Below are positions 25,201 through 35,091 of a stretch of DNA of 64,000 bases, piece after piece. Position 1 is the first letter of the stretch. Each line of letters begins with the position of its first letter. The notes beneath the pieces were generated by a model. That model did not search any database, had not been told where the DNA came from, and saw nothing but the letters and a program-made list of their open reading frames with translations. The DNA is from Chenopodium formosanum. Lineage: Eukaryota > Streptophyta > Magnoliopsida > Caryophyllales > Amaranthaceae. Made by a program: the position numbers and the translations under genes. The stretch spans positions 72,711,795 to 72,775,794 of the forward strand of contig CM044874.1 of assembly GCA_024500155.1 (NCBI GenBank), read 5' to 3'.

Positions 25201-26380
25201 ATGACAATTAATAAATGAAAAAAGATGAACAAAGCATTACTATAAAGCAGGATACATACGTCTTGTAATGCTCTATAACCTTGTTATCTAATTTGGTTAT
25301 TGGTTTCTCTCCTAGATAAAACAACAGCACATAGATAAGTCAGGAACAAATCAGTAAAACTTCATGAAAAAGGCAAAAAACACAGTAATCTACTAAAATT
25401 CACAACAAAATGAAACTATTAACAGAATTAAATCTCAGACATTCAATACAAAAACCAAACTTTTACCAGAAGTCACAGTAGCATCTTGTTCTTAAATACG
25501 AGCAGCAATAACATCCGCGATTGTGCACTGTGTACCAGCATCATTGGACGACAAAAAGGCATCCAACAATCTCTCATCTACTTCATTAATTTGATCCTGT
25601 TAATAATGATTATCATAACTATTAACAAAGGACAAATTAGATAATTCTAAACTTTAACACATCCAACTATTACACAATGATCCTTTCAGGGTGATTTAGA
25701 TTATACACAATTACAATTGTTGTTTTCTTCAGTAGTTTTTCTAGAATTTGCAGCATTATAACAAAGGTATGAACGACGAAACTAGTTCAGTACACTGTGG
25801 TATAAGCATTAAATCAATTATACGAAATATTATACTCAAACTTGAAATTCAACTATAAAATCGCAAAAAAAATCTCTAATAGTGTTGAATGCTAAAACTC
25901 AAACTTGAAATTCAACTATAAAGAGAGAATTCAGACCTCATAATCAATAATCTGGAATTCGTTTTCGTCAAACCCGGCAAAATCATCAAAATCTTCCTCT
26001 GGTTCATCCGCATTATGAAGAACATCAGAAAACGAAGGAATTTTAGGGTTTTGATCAAAATTCTCCTCATCAACAATTTCCTTCTGCTGTTTAAACGCTT
26101 CCTTAAGAATTTTATCACTCAAATTGTTGGAAATCATCTGCAAATTTCATCAACAACATAAAAAATTAAACCAAAATCATTCATTCAAAAATTGAAGCAA
26201 ATTCAATAACCATAACATCAAAATTTGCGTAAAATTTGAAAAAAATAAAATAAAATATGCCTGATCTTGCTGTTGGTGGCGTTTGAAAGGTTTAGAGCGC
26301 TTTTTTGAAACGACGGTGGGTTGTTCGGCGAGGAAAGGCTGAGAATTGAGCATTCTCTCTCTTCTTTTCTTCTTCGCCAT
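19202..26380 (-). pseudogene. BYSL/ENP1: Bystin (40S ribosome biogenesis factor), 11 exons, probably disrupted
   Basis: Bystin/Enp1 is a nuclear and nucleolar factor for 18S rRNA processing and 40S export. Exons on the minus strand: 26380-26261, 26137-25937, 25596-25467, 25311-25260, 25163-24830, 24654-24575, 23768-23721, 22249-22103, 21319-21247, 21156-21083 and last from about 19270 to 19202. Joined they give about 440 codons, the usual family length, with strong matches such as LTEPEKWSP, ATRIFASN, REDIRKHKKLH, GTCNLREAVIIGS, PYRVLDALVAHFMRF and DIPEVPMEED. Phases agree through exon 10, and intron 1 uses a GC donor. An in-frame TAA (25494-25492) interrupts exon 3 where Lys is expected. The two visible AGs before the last exon do not restore the frame after exon 10. 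The last intron carries a Helitron (20392-21027). A dead or decaying copy is likely; sequence error is possible. Confidence 0.85.
20392..21027 (+). mobile_element. Non-autonomous Helitron in last bystin intron
   Basis: The 3' end has a hairpin CGTGC-ATG-GCACG followed by GGGACTTAACCTAG and host T, the Helitron hairpin-plus-CTRR signature. The 5' end, after host A, reads CCTATACTAAAAGTG (TC would be standard). A CCCGCC(T)n motif near the 5' end is shared with the copy at 33654. No coding potential. Confidence 0.6.
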
Positions 26381-26619
26381 TGTTGACGTAGCCGGAAAGC
26401 TAAGGATTGCCGAAGAAGGAGAATTGCTATTTCACGAGTGACTGAAATTCAAACAAGTGAGTAGTGACTATGTTTCGCGAACTTGGACGAGGCAGACCCG
26501 GTTAATAAACTATAAACCTATCAATTTGTATTTTCCATTAAGTCGGTTGACCCGATCTAGGTTTTGGTTAAAAATGCTTACCCTAACAATAATAAATGCT
26601 TACCCTAACAATAATCTAA
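26381..26619 (-). other. Bystin 5' flank
   Basis: A gap of 239 bases between the bystin start codon and the Helitron 5' end. It would have to contain the bystin 5' UTR and promoter. No clear TATA box is seen, as is common for housekeeping genes. The Helitron insertion lies close enough to affect the promoter. Confidence 0.4.
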
Positions 26620-26798
26620 TCTAATATTATATATATAAAGAAAAGTTTTTTCCCGAGTTTTTAGAGAGCCACGTAGGATCTAATTTTCTTAGCGCGCCAT
26701 GTAGGATTATAAATCTTAATAGTAGCCAATTAAATAAGAGATTATTAATTTCTTTTTAGAATTAGATAATTCAAATGTCATGTAAGCAAAATTGACGA

Positions 26799-27002
26799 AT
26801 GAGATTATTGGCAAAAGAAGAGGAATTAAGTGAAGATAGTATGTGCTCGATTTGCTTTGAGAAGATGTCAAGTGAAGAGGAAATCATAAAGATGACTCGT
26901 TGTAAACATTTATTTCATAGAGAATGTTTATTTAATTGGCTTCCGAAGAATCATACTTGTCCTTATTGTAGATCGAGTAGCTATTTAGATGTTTATTATT
27001 GA
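26799..27002 (+). CDS. Small RING-H2 zinc finger ORF (67 aa) inside Helitron
   Basis: The ring runs from CSICFEKM through TRCKHLFHRECLFNWLP to CPYCR, giving C-x2-C-x14-C-x-H-x2-H-x2-C-x10-C-x2-C, the complete C3H2C3 set of ligands of a RING-H2 domain. Such domains recruit E2 enzymes as ubiquitin ligases. The protein is little more than the ring, with an acidic N-terminus (AKEEELSEDS), and may be the last piece of a larger gene. The start ATG lies in DNA belonging to the Helitron backbone (CGAATGAGATTAT), so the N-terminal MRL would be transposon-derived. Expression is unproven; it may be a pseudogene fragment. Confidence 0.6.
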   Translation: MRLLAKEEELSEDSMCSICFEKMSSEEEIIKMTRCKHLFHRECLFNWLPKNHTCPYCRSSSYLDVYY

Positions 27003-27348
27003 TTAATTAGGTGATAATTTATTATAGGTTTATTATGTATTCCCAATTTCCTAGCATAGGTTTCTATAATAATAAGTATATAGCAATACGCTTCTAATGA
27101 TTTTTGGGTGTTATTTTTTAGGTTTTGTCATTTCAATTTTGTTGGACCTATCGGACTTACGAGTATGTTAAACTTATTAAACATAATGTCATTAAACTTG
27201 TGAGTGTTTTTGCATTGCTCTCAAACCATAATCATTCGTATTGCCTACTACGGAGTATGTTAATACGGCATAGCATATATATATTTCTTAAATTACCCTT
27301 GCTTGTTTATTTAATTAGAACAAGTGTACATACACCATATAAATTTAT

Positions 27349-27379
<31 letters not shown>

Positions 27380-27390
27380 CCTTATTCTTT

Positions 27391-27925
27391 CTAAGAACAA
27401 GCAATTTGAGCACTTTTCAAGGTGAAGTCAAATGATTTGTCCCAAGCATAATTGAAACTTAGGGCATTATTTGGACTGATAGGATTTCCACTGTTGATGG
27501 TACAATCTCCACCATCTTGTTTCAAAATCGACGGATCAATTGGTTCTTGAGTTTGAAATCCGTCACAAGCTAATATTATACTCGAAAACACACAATCACA
27601 AGTGTTTTTAAGAGTAAATTTAAACTCAGGCTTCCCTCCTACATTTCCTCCGGTTGGCGCTTGATCAAGTTTCAAATCTGCATTTGTGCAAGCGCTCCTT
27701 CCTATACGAAAAAATTTCGTTATAACAAATAAGGGGTATTATTTGTAAGATATAAAAACTTCCTATGCTGCAAATAAATAAATAAAAAAAAACAAAGGTA
27801 ATATGTAATAAATGAATGATTATATAATATAATTTATACAAGAAAACAAAATTGTAACTCTTACCTCCATGAATTAGACATACGAAAAAGAGAATTGCAC
27901 AAAGGAAATTGACATATGAAGCCAT
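27391..27925 (-). CDS. TPD1-like small secreted cysteine-rich protein, two exons
   Basis: Exon 1 is 27925-27865 (20 codons plus one base) and exon 2 is 27701-27391; the GT-AG intron is phase 1. The product has 123 residues. MASYVNFLCAILFFVCLIHG is a signal peptide. The mature part begins GRSACTNADLKL and has six cysteines in the spacing of the TPD1 family (TAPETUM DETERMINANT1-like), with landmarks GKPEFKFTLKNTC, ACDGFQTQEPIDPSIL, GDCTINSG and FNYAWDKSFDF. TPD1 is a secreted ligand for the EMS1 receptor kinase in anthers; many paralogues have unknown roles. Reading frame and splice sites are intact. The gene lies inside a Helitron, so it was probably captured with its intron. Confidence 0.8.
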
Positions 27926-28652
27926 TGGGAAGAATAATAACGAGAATTTAAATATAGATGTTTTGTAAATTGTGTTTTCTCTTAGAAAGGGTTTTATGGT
28001 TTTTGCTAATGGTGCATATGCCTATTTATAGTGAAGCATGCATTGTAAAGAGACTTTTTTAGAAAATGTTTTTAATTCATTACACAATCCTTAGTAGTAT
28101 TGATATTGATCCTAAACATAATATCCTAAAGATATGGAGGTTTATTTCAGAAAATCTATATTATGATATCTTTCGATCTGTTGGAATCAAACTAAAGAAA
28201 TATTTCTCCATTTGTTCATAAAATAAAAAAAAATCAAAAATCAAATCAAATCAAATCAAATATTATAGATAGTATTATCTAGTATGTATCTCATATATGA
28301 TATTATCTCATACATATACTCTCCTATTCTGTATATACTTTGGTTGACTATATTTTATTCTTTGTAATCTTTAATTAATACATTATTCTCTCTTAGTTAT
28401 ATGTAATATTATTCTATAATTCTATTATTGAAGATTATTATTATTTTCCTAAGTTAGATTATTTTGTGCATATACTTGGGCTAATCTTGTACTATTAAAG
28501 TTGGCGAATGAGATTATCTTTTAATATTAGGAATTTTATCTAAATATATAACAAATTTTAGGCTCATAAATACAAATAAAAAAAAAAAATATATATATAT
28601 ATTACTTTTAAAAAAAATCAAACAAACCGTGCATCGCACTAGCTTCATCTAG

Positions 28653-28682
28653 TAAAATATAATAAAAACTTACGAGGCAAGT
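28653..28682. other. Short spacer between Helitron and hAT-like element
   Basis: Thirty AT-rich bases; nothing seen. Confidence 0.5.
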
Positions 28683-29371
28683 TAAGGAGGACTGTCAAAA
28701 GCTGACACGACACGTTAACCCGACACGAAATAAGCAAGTTTAGGTCAAGAAGTCTCGACCTGTTTAAGTTATTGGAGCGACACGGACCTGACACGAAATT
28801 AAACAGGTTAGATTTTGGTTAAAATTTTCAACCCGCAACCGACACGTATAACCCGATTATATTAATGGGTTGAACGTCAATTAGTTAACTTGAATTCAAC
28901 ATTCTTAACTTGTCTATTGAAGTAGTCAAAATAATTGAATTTTCTTATGTCAATCTTACTAACCCTTCTAACTACATAATTTGTTAGTATAAAAACTCTA
29001 GTACGTAAAAACTTGTAGGGGGACAAAATTTTTTGTTTAGGCGGATACTATTCTTTCACTTTAAAGTATTATATAGTTTTGACTTACCCTTAGCCACCCA
29101 CCCTTAATTCTTACGCTTTTTATTAATTTTAAATATATATGAAAATTACTTAGCTTATTAAGTACTAAATTATATAATGTATCATATGGAATTAACAAAG
29201 TAAGTAGGTAAAAGGTTACATGACTAATCCGTTTAATAATAGGGTTAGGTTTGAGTCAAGGGTTTTCAACCCATTTAATAAATGAGTTAGGTTTGGGTCA
29301 GAGCTTTATCAACCCATTTAATGTTGACATGATCATGAAACCGACCCGGCACAACCCGTTTGACGGCCCTA
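28683..29371. mobile_element. hAT-like non-autonomous element
   Basis: The ends are TAAGGAGGACTGTCAAA and the complement of TAGGGCCGTCAAACGGG. The interior is rich in GACACGA, CAACCCGT and GGGTTAGGTTTG(A/G)GTCA-type repeats. Flanks AGGCAAGT and AAGCCAAG are a plausible but imperfect 8-base target duplication. The open frame at 29251-29445 is repeat-derived. Confidence 0.5.
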
Positions 29372-29991
29372 AAGCCAAGCATGATTTCAAATCTGATTTT
29401 ATGTCTAAAACCCGACTAGGACAAGCCCATCTTGATCATCAATAGGTATATTGACATAAATCGTACCGTTGGTCGCAAATATTTTATATTTCACACTAGA
29501 GAACATAATAAAAATAAAACGTTTATAATATACTCACTAACACCTACCACGAGTATAACCATATTTACCTCTCATCTTTAATAGTCAAAAGATTATAAGA
29601 CTAATAATATGAAACGGAGGAAGTATCAACTTAGATTAAAGTGATTAATGCAATAAATATATATAAACATTGCAATATTTATTAAAAAAAAAAAAAGTCA
29701 AATTGATAAAAAAAAAAAAAAAAAAAATACACTATGAACATTAATATATCACAAGTACTAAATTTTGTTCTTACAAACAAGAATAATGATAATCCATACT
29801 TATTAAAAAATAATAATCAAATTGATAAAGAAAAATACAGCTTTTACATTATATAAGCACAAGTACTACATTTGTTCCTACGACAATGCAAGAATGATAA
29901 CATAAATCCGTATCAATTATACTTAAATATTTTTTGACTTCTATAGTTAAAACTAAATAACGATCATTATCACTATTCTTGATCATATATA
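29372..29991. other. AT-rich spacer
   Basis: No gene seen. A fragment ending ATGAAACGGAGGAAGTA at about 29609-29625 is a lone Stowaway-type terminus. Two A-runs near 29680 and 29710 and a short internal duplication (ATATATCACAAGTACTAAATT versus ATATAAGCACAAGTACTACATT) precede the 3' end of the next gene. Confidence 0.4.
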
Positions 29992-30477
29992 TCATGCATG
30001 ACTAACATCCAAGACGGTAGAGACATCAACGACAGCCCCCAACTCGAATTTGAACGCTTGAAGATCTTTATTAAAGACGACATTCTCTCGGAGGCACCGC
30101 GAAACCTTAGCAATAACGAACCTTAAAACACCAGGACTCACGCCGTAAGCAGGCAAACTCTTCTTACAAGTCCTTAGAGCATTAGTAATGTAACTTTCAA
30201 CCATATCGGGATTTTCGGGTTTAATCTCAAAAGCCGCCTCGAAAACTTTGTTGTTGAATGGCTCCTTCCACAAGGTGTTGCGGTCTTCTTGGGTAAGACA
30301 TTCTGGATTTAGGCAGACCTCACACCAACGGCGAAAGAGAAGAGAGACACGGATCTCATGAGTATCGGTTTTAGACGAGGCTACTCGTTTGATGGGGTTA
30401 AGGGTTATGGAGCAAGTTTTGAATTCATCTTTGTTATGCTTCGAAGTTGAAGGTTGTTGGGTTTTGATCATCTCCAT
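29992..30477 (-). CDS. Unrecognised 161-aa protein, paralogue 1 of a local family
   Basis: Single exon, no signal peptide, no membrane segment. It shares with two neighbours (32294-32785 and 35092-35589) a core: C-S-x-T-x-(N/D)-PI-(K/E)-R, DTHEIRVSLLFRRW, ECL-x-QEDR, LWKEPF, KPENPDMVE, a stretch with VSPGVLRFVIAKVS then LRENVVF-x-KDL, and VDVSTVLDV near the C-terminus. This copy has an extra G in PAYGVSPG and a His/Ala end. A TATAAATA motif lies on the minus strand near 30611, about 130 bases before the ATG. I do not recognise the family; the many conserved charged and hydrophobic positions suggest a folded soluble domain. Frame intact and likely functional. Confidence 0.7.
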   Translation of the reverse strand: MEMIKTQQPSTSKHNKDEFKTCSITLNPIKRVASSKTDTHEIRVSLLFRRWCEVCLNPECLTQEDRNTLWKEPFNNKVFEAAFEIKPENPDMVESYITNALRTCKKSLPAYGVSPGVLRFVIAKVSRCLRENVVFNKDLQAFKFELGAVVDVSTVLDVSHA

Positions 30478-30965
30478 TGTTGAAATTGTTTGCTGGAAAT
30501 ATAGTAGAATTTTTAAGGCTACTTTCTTTATTTTTTATTTGGTTTTTTTGGTGGATGAAGGTAATTAAGAAACAATGAATATAAAAGCTTTTAATAAGGG
30601 GAGTATTTATAAGGGAACTATTTATTCTTGCACACCAAGGAAAAGTGTTGAGTATTTTATTTGAATTTGGATTTGATAAAAAAAAAAAATTACTCATAAT
30701 TTACTCGTAAACTTTATCTATCTACATTATTATTTCCATTATTGTTTGTGTGTCATAATAAAATGTGGAAAGTATCTTATCTCTAATAGCAATGAAAATC
30801 GTTTTTGGTTTTTTTGCTTGTGTGTTTAATTCCAGATAATTTGGTAAGTTTATTAGTTTAGTGTAATGTCCATGCGATTAACTTAACACTTAAAATTTTA
30901 CATGAATTTTATTTCTCTACTTAAAAGCAAAAGATAATACAAGTTGAAATTAATAGAGTTAAAAA

Positions 30966-30997
<32 letters not shown>

Positions 30998-31019
30998 CAC
31001 CTACAAGTTGTTATACTTA
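30478..31019. other. Upstream region of paralogue 1
   Basis: Contains the likely promoter (TATA near 30611, minus strand). A segment at about 30794-30960 (GCTTGTGTGTTTAATTCC, then AATTTGGTAAGTTTATTAG) is repeated at about 31808-31968 and partly at 33300-33350, showing local duplication around this gene family. A poly(A) run sits at 30970-30997. Confidence 0.5.
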
Positions 31020-31573
31020 GGGCCTATTCACATTTAGGCCCTGTTTGATTCACCTTAATTTTGTTGAACTGAAATTATTTTTACTACTGAACTTATTTTT
31101 ACTGAACTGGACTTAATTTTATTGAACTGAAATTATTTTTACTGAACTTAAATTATTTTTACTGAACTGAAATTATTTTTACTGATTTTCTATTATAACT
31201 CTTCTTTAAGAAAACTGAATTTTACTGAACTGAACTTATTTTTACTGAACTGGACTTGTTTTTACTGAACTGAAATTAATTTTACTGAACTGAACTTATT
31301 TTTACTGAACTGAAATTGTTTTTACTTATATTATTTTTTTAAGGTGAAGAGAACAGAGCCTTACTGAGTTGAACTGAACTGATTGGAGCCTAACTGAACT
31401 GAACTGAACTAAAATGAACTGATTGGAGCTGAACTGAACTGAAATGAGTTGAAATGAATATTTTATAAGAGAGGGAAATTAAGAGCTGAACTGAACTGAA
31501 ATGAATTGATTGGAGTTGAACTAAATTGAATTGAAATGATTGGAACTGAAATTAAGTAAATGTGAACAGATCC
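31020..31573. mobile_element. Harbinger-like MITE with TGAAC repeats, interrupted by a second one
   Basis: The termini GGGCCTATTCACATTTA and AAATGTGAACAGATCC are flanked by TTA on both sides, a PIF/Harbinger-type 3-base target duplication. The interior is repeats of GAACTGAACTGAAATGA (complement TTCAGTTCAG). A related element (31037-31360) is inserted in its left terminus. Confidence 0.75.
31037..31360. mobile_element. Nested Harbinger-like MITE, 324 bp
   Basis: Starts GGCCCTGTTTGATTCACCTT and ends AAGGTGAAGAGAACAGAGCC, with TTA on both sides. The interior is tandem ACTGAACTGAAATTATTTTT. It is close kin to the element at 34171-34557. Confidence 0.75.
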
Positions 31574-32293
31574 TTATGTTATGTGGTACCATCCCTTTTA
31601 ACCAATCAATATTGTAATTGTTCAATAAAAATAAATAAATTCAAAACTCTTCTTCCCCCTTTGTGAGAGGACTATAAATTTTCCATCATATTATACTTTG
31701 TTTAATATATACTTGTATCCTTTAGAAATAACATTTTTTTTACATTACTATCTACATCCGTTTCATGAAAAATAATTGAATTATTTGTTTAATAAAATCG
31801 ATCTTTTTTTGGTTTTTTGCTTGTGTGTTTAATTCCATATAATTATTTGGTAAGTTTATTAGTTTAGTGTAATGTCCATGTGATTAACTTAACGCTAAAA
31901 AAAATTTCTTGAATTTTATTTCTCTACTTAAAAGCAAAAAATAATTCAAGTTGAAATTAGTAGAGTAAGGGCATGTTCTCGTACGATTATTTTCACTTCA
32001 GTTCAGTTCAGCTATAATAAGTTCAGTTCAGTTCAATTCAGTTTATGTTCTCGTACGATTATTTTCACATGTCAATTAAGTTACAAAATTTAATATCGAT
32101 TATTAATGGGTACAAAAATGCAACATACTTCATAATTTGTGTAATTTAAAAAATAATCGAATTTATAAACTTGAAATCATCTTTAACATTTGCAACAACA
32201 TACAAGAATGATAGCAAATTAACAAGTACTAGGTTTTAATTACAGTAATTAAATTTTACTTATTTCTTGACTTTTATCTAAACCCCTAAAGAC
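31574..32293. other. Spacer with MITE remnant and duplicated segment
   Basis: About 31808-31968 copies the 30794-30960 segment. It is followed by a broken TTCAG-type element (about 31967-32070) in which the terminus ATGTTCTCGTACGATTATTTTCAC appears twice in direct orientation. No gene seen. Confidence 0.45.
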
Positions 32294-32785
32294 CTAGACA
32301 GCTATCACATTAACCATTCCTTCGTCATAAACATCGCGACCAACATCGAGTACGGTAGATACATCAACAACACCCGCCAACTCGAACCGGAACCCTTGAA
32401 GATCTTTATCAAAGACGACATTCTCTCGGAGGCATTGCGAAACCCTAGCAATTACAAAACTCAAAACACCGGGACTCACGTAAATAGGCAGATTCGTCTT
32501 ACAAGTTCTTAGGACATTAGTCATGTAGCATTCAACCATATCAGGATTTTCGGGTTTAATGACAAAAGCTACCTCGAAAATTTTGTTGCTAAATGGCTCC
32601 TTCCACAAGATGTAGCGGTCTTCTTGAGCAAGGCACTCTGGATTACTTAGGCAGATCTCACGCCAATGGCGAAAGAGAAGAGAGACACGAATCTCATGAG
32701 TATCGGTTTTCGACGAAGCTACTCGTTTGATGGGGTTAATGGTCACGGAGCAAACTTTTAAGTCCTCTTTCGATGGCTTCTTCAT
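32294..32785 (-). CDS. Unrecognised 163-aa protein, paralogue 2 of a local family
   Basis: Closest to the copy at 29992-30477: SSKTDTHEIRVSLLFR-x-W, PENPDMVE-x-Y, then VSPGVL-x-FVIA(K/R)VS and CLRENVVF-x-KDLQ are shared, and both are on the minus strand, so tandem duplication is clear. The N-terminus is shorter (MKKPSKEDLKVCSVTINPIK) and the C-terminus longer (DVYDEGMVNVIAV). Single exon, cytosolic-looking, no known domain recognised. Frame intact. Confidence 0.7.
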   Translation of the reverse strand: MKKPSKEDLKVCSVTINPIKRVASSKTDTHEIRVSLLFRHWREICLSNPECLAQEDRYILWKEPFSNKIFEVAFVIKPENPDMVECYMTNVLRTCKTNLPIYVSPGVLSFVIARVSQCLRENVVFDKDLQGFRFELAGVVDVSTVLDVGRDVYDEGMVNVIAV

Positions 32786-33430
32786 GATTGAATATGAAGG
32801 TAAGAGTATATTTTTTTGTGGCTAGATTAGTTTTGACGAGATAAGAAAATACGAGTTTATTATGCTTGCACTACAAGAATTATTAAAGTGGTGCCTTAAT
32901 TTTGATGGGTTAAAATAAGGAAATTTTTATCTTTTAACTTCAAATTATTTCCTTTTTTTTTAATGGATAAAGATTGCATTTAATAAAGAAAGTTCTGATC
33001 CCCAACATAAAGTATGTCCATTTGATGTTTAACAAGATAACCTTTCATTATTGAATTAATTTTTGTTTTTAAAGATGTATCGTACATTTACAGTCCATCA
33101 AGAGTCCACTTTTATCAAATTTAGGATCGCTTTTACAAATTTTTGATTAACTTTTATGAAAAAAAAAAAACACATAAATACTTCATAACGTACGTTTATT
33201 TATGTCAGGGTAACTTTTATTTATATTTGGGTAACTTTATAACGGATGTACACTATTTTATTGTACATTCAATTTATTTAAAAATTTGTCTTTGTTTTTG
33301 GGCTTGTTTGTGTTTAATTCCGTAATATAATGCTAAGATCATCAAATTGGTAAGTCTAACATCTTGGAATAATTAATAACTTGGTTTAATATTTTGAGCT
33401 ATATATTATACTCCGTATCTTTCATAATTA
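32786..33430. other. Upstream region of paralogue 2
   Basis: AT-rich with no gene. Contains a third, partial copy of the GCTTGTTTGTGTTTAATTCC segment (about 33302-33350) seen beside paralogue 1. Confidence 0.4.
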
Positions 33431-33565
33431 AGAGTGAGGGAAAGCTCAAGTGGTCAAAGATTTCCTTCCGATTACTGGTAATCTTGATATCGATTGTCAT
33501 CACTCATCACTGTGGATTTATGGCTCTTTTATTTAAAAAAAAATAAATAAATAAAAAATAAAAAG
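33431..33565 (+). mobile_element. SINE-like element
   Basis: GAAAGCTCAAGTGGTCAAAG resembles a tRNA-derived A box (consensus like AGCTCAGTTGGTAGAG), and GATATCGATTGTC 50 bases on could be a decayed B box. The unit ends in a T-rich then A-rich tail. No target duplication could be fixed. Tentative. Confidence 0.4.
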
Positions 33566-33653
33566 GAGAGTTGAATAAATATTACTATATTATTTCATGT
33601 ATTTTTTTTTCACTGTAAGCTTTTTATAAGGGATACATGTGTATTTTTCCAAA

Positions 33654-33760
33654 TCTATTAACTATTAGTAAAACAAAAGTTGCTGACATCACCATTGTCC
33701 ATGTGTCGCTTTCTCAATAAAAAAAATTCCCCGCCTAAATCCAATGATGATGTCATCTTT

Positions 33761-33806
<46 letters not shown>

Positions 33807-34118
33807 GAAAGCTATCATATTTAACATTTTTAAAAATTAAATATTGGAAGCTTCTACATTACAACTAATATCTTTCAATTTATCGTAGGTTATTGAAACA
33901 ATTTTAAATAGCACACTAATAAATGACCTACAACATTAATCTATGAATTAGTTAACATTGAACAGATACTATATAATTTTGATTAAAATAAAAATTTTAA
34001 AATTATAAAATATACGTAATTCTTATTTACATTCATGTAGAATAGCGATTTACTTTTAAAATGTACAAATTAAAAATAAGCTTTATATAAACCGTGTATC
34101 GCACGGGTTCTAACCTAG
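33654..34118 (+). mobile_element. Non-autonomous Helitron, 465 bp
   Basis: Starts after host A with TCTATTAACTATTAGTAAAAC. Ends with the hairpin CCGTGT-ATC-GCACGG, then GTTCTAACCTAG and host T. A poly(T) run of about 40 (33768-33805) lies inside. Resembles the copy at 20392-21027. Confidence 0.65.
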
Positions 34119-34170
34119 TAAATAAATATTTATAGAAGTTAATTTGTTAGAGATACGATATTTCCTCTAA

Positions 34171-34557
34171 GGCCCTGTTCTCTTCACCTTAATTTTGTTG
34201 AACTGAAATTATTTTTACTGAACTGAAATTATTTTTACTGAACTTAAATTATGTTTGCTGAACTGAAATTATTTTTACTGAACTGAAATTATTTTTACTG
34301 AACTTAAATTACTTTTGCTAAACTTAAATTATTTTTACTGAACTGAAATTATTTTTGCTGAACTGAAATTATTTTTACTGATTTTCTATTATAATTCTTC
34401 TTTAAAAAAACTGAATTTTACTGAACTGAACTTATTTTTACTGAACTGAAATTATTTTTACTGAATTGAAATTAATTTTTCTGAACTGAACTTATTTTTA
34501 CTGAATTGAAATTATTTTTACTTAATAATATTTTTTAAAGGTGAATAGAACAGGGCC
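34171..34557. mobile_element. Harbinger-like MITE, 387 bp
   Basis: Termini GGCCCTGTTCTCTTCACCTT and AAAGGTGAATAGAACAGGGCC are near-perfect inverted repeats flanked by TAA/TTA. The interior is tandem TGAACTGAAATTATTTTTAC. Same subfamily as 31037-31360. Confidence 0.8.
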
Positions 34558-35091
34558 TTACTTGACAGTTGACACTAAAGAAATAACTTTACTTGCTTAT
34601 GCTGAAAGATTTTGTTGAAAAAAAATATTGAAGAAATAACTTAACTTAACTTAATTAAGTATTTGTTAGAGATCTGATATATTTCCAACACTTAATTAAG
34701 GATATAATATGCTTCTCTAAAAAATAACTTAACTTAATTAAGAAAATAAGATTTTCTTCCAAAAAAAACCTTTAGGAAAATATGATTATGTCTAAAAAAA
34801 AAATAGAAATAAAAAGATATGGAGTATCTTACATTTAATCGTATACTTGCTTTAGTTATCAACTAAATCTTTCCCGGATACTTTAACTTGTGCAAAGAAC
34901 AAACCTATGCAATTCCCCTAAAATCCCCTATAAATTTCAGAGTAAAAACTTCTCATCAATTCATAACTTGTTACCTTTGTTAAAATTATTAGTTAATATT
35001 CAACAACCGAACCACCATATTACAATTTCTTACCCACAAAACCAAAATTAAACGTAGTCTTTATCAATTTCATCTTATCACAAATTGAGCA
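34558..35091 (+). other. Promoter region of paralogue 3
   Basis: No other gene. CCCTATAAATTTC at 34927-34939 is a likely TATA box about 155 bases before the ATG, followed by a pyrimidine-rich leader with CAACAACC-type motifs. Confidence 0.45.

Larger units (their letters stand above)
26620..28652 (+). mobile_element. Helitron carrying a RING-H2 ORF and a TPD1-like gene
   Basis: It begins after host A with TCTAATATTATATATATAAAG. It ends with hairpin CGTGC-ATC-GCAC, then TAGCTTCATCTAG and host T. Its first 180 or so bases and last 160 or so bases align with the short empty copy at 62355-63144 (shared AGCGCGCCA/GGCGCGCCA motifs, TAAGCAAAA-TGACGAAT, and TATTAG(G/A)AATTTTATC). The middle 1.7 kb has no counterpart there and holds two gene-like units, so it looks like captured host DNA. 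TTG(A/G)CGAATGAGATTAT occurs on both sides of the extra segment (26792 and 28501). Confidence 0.75.
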
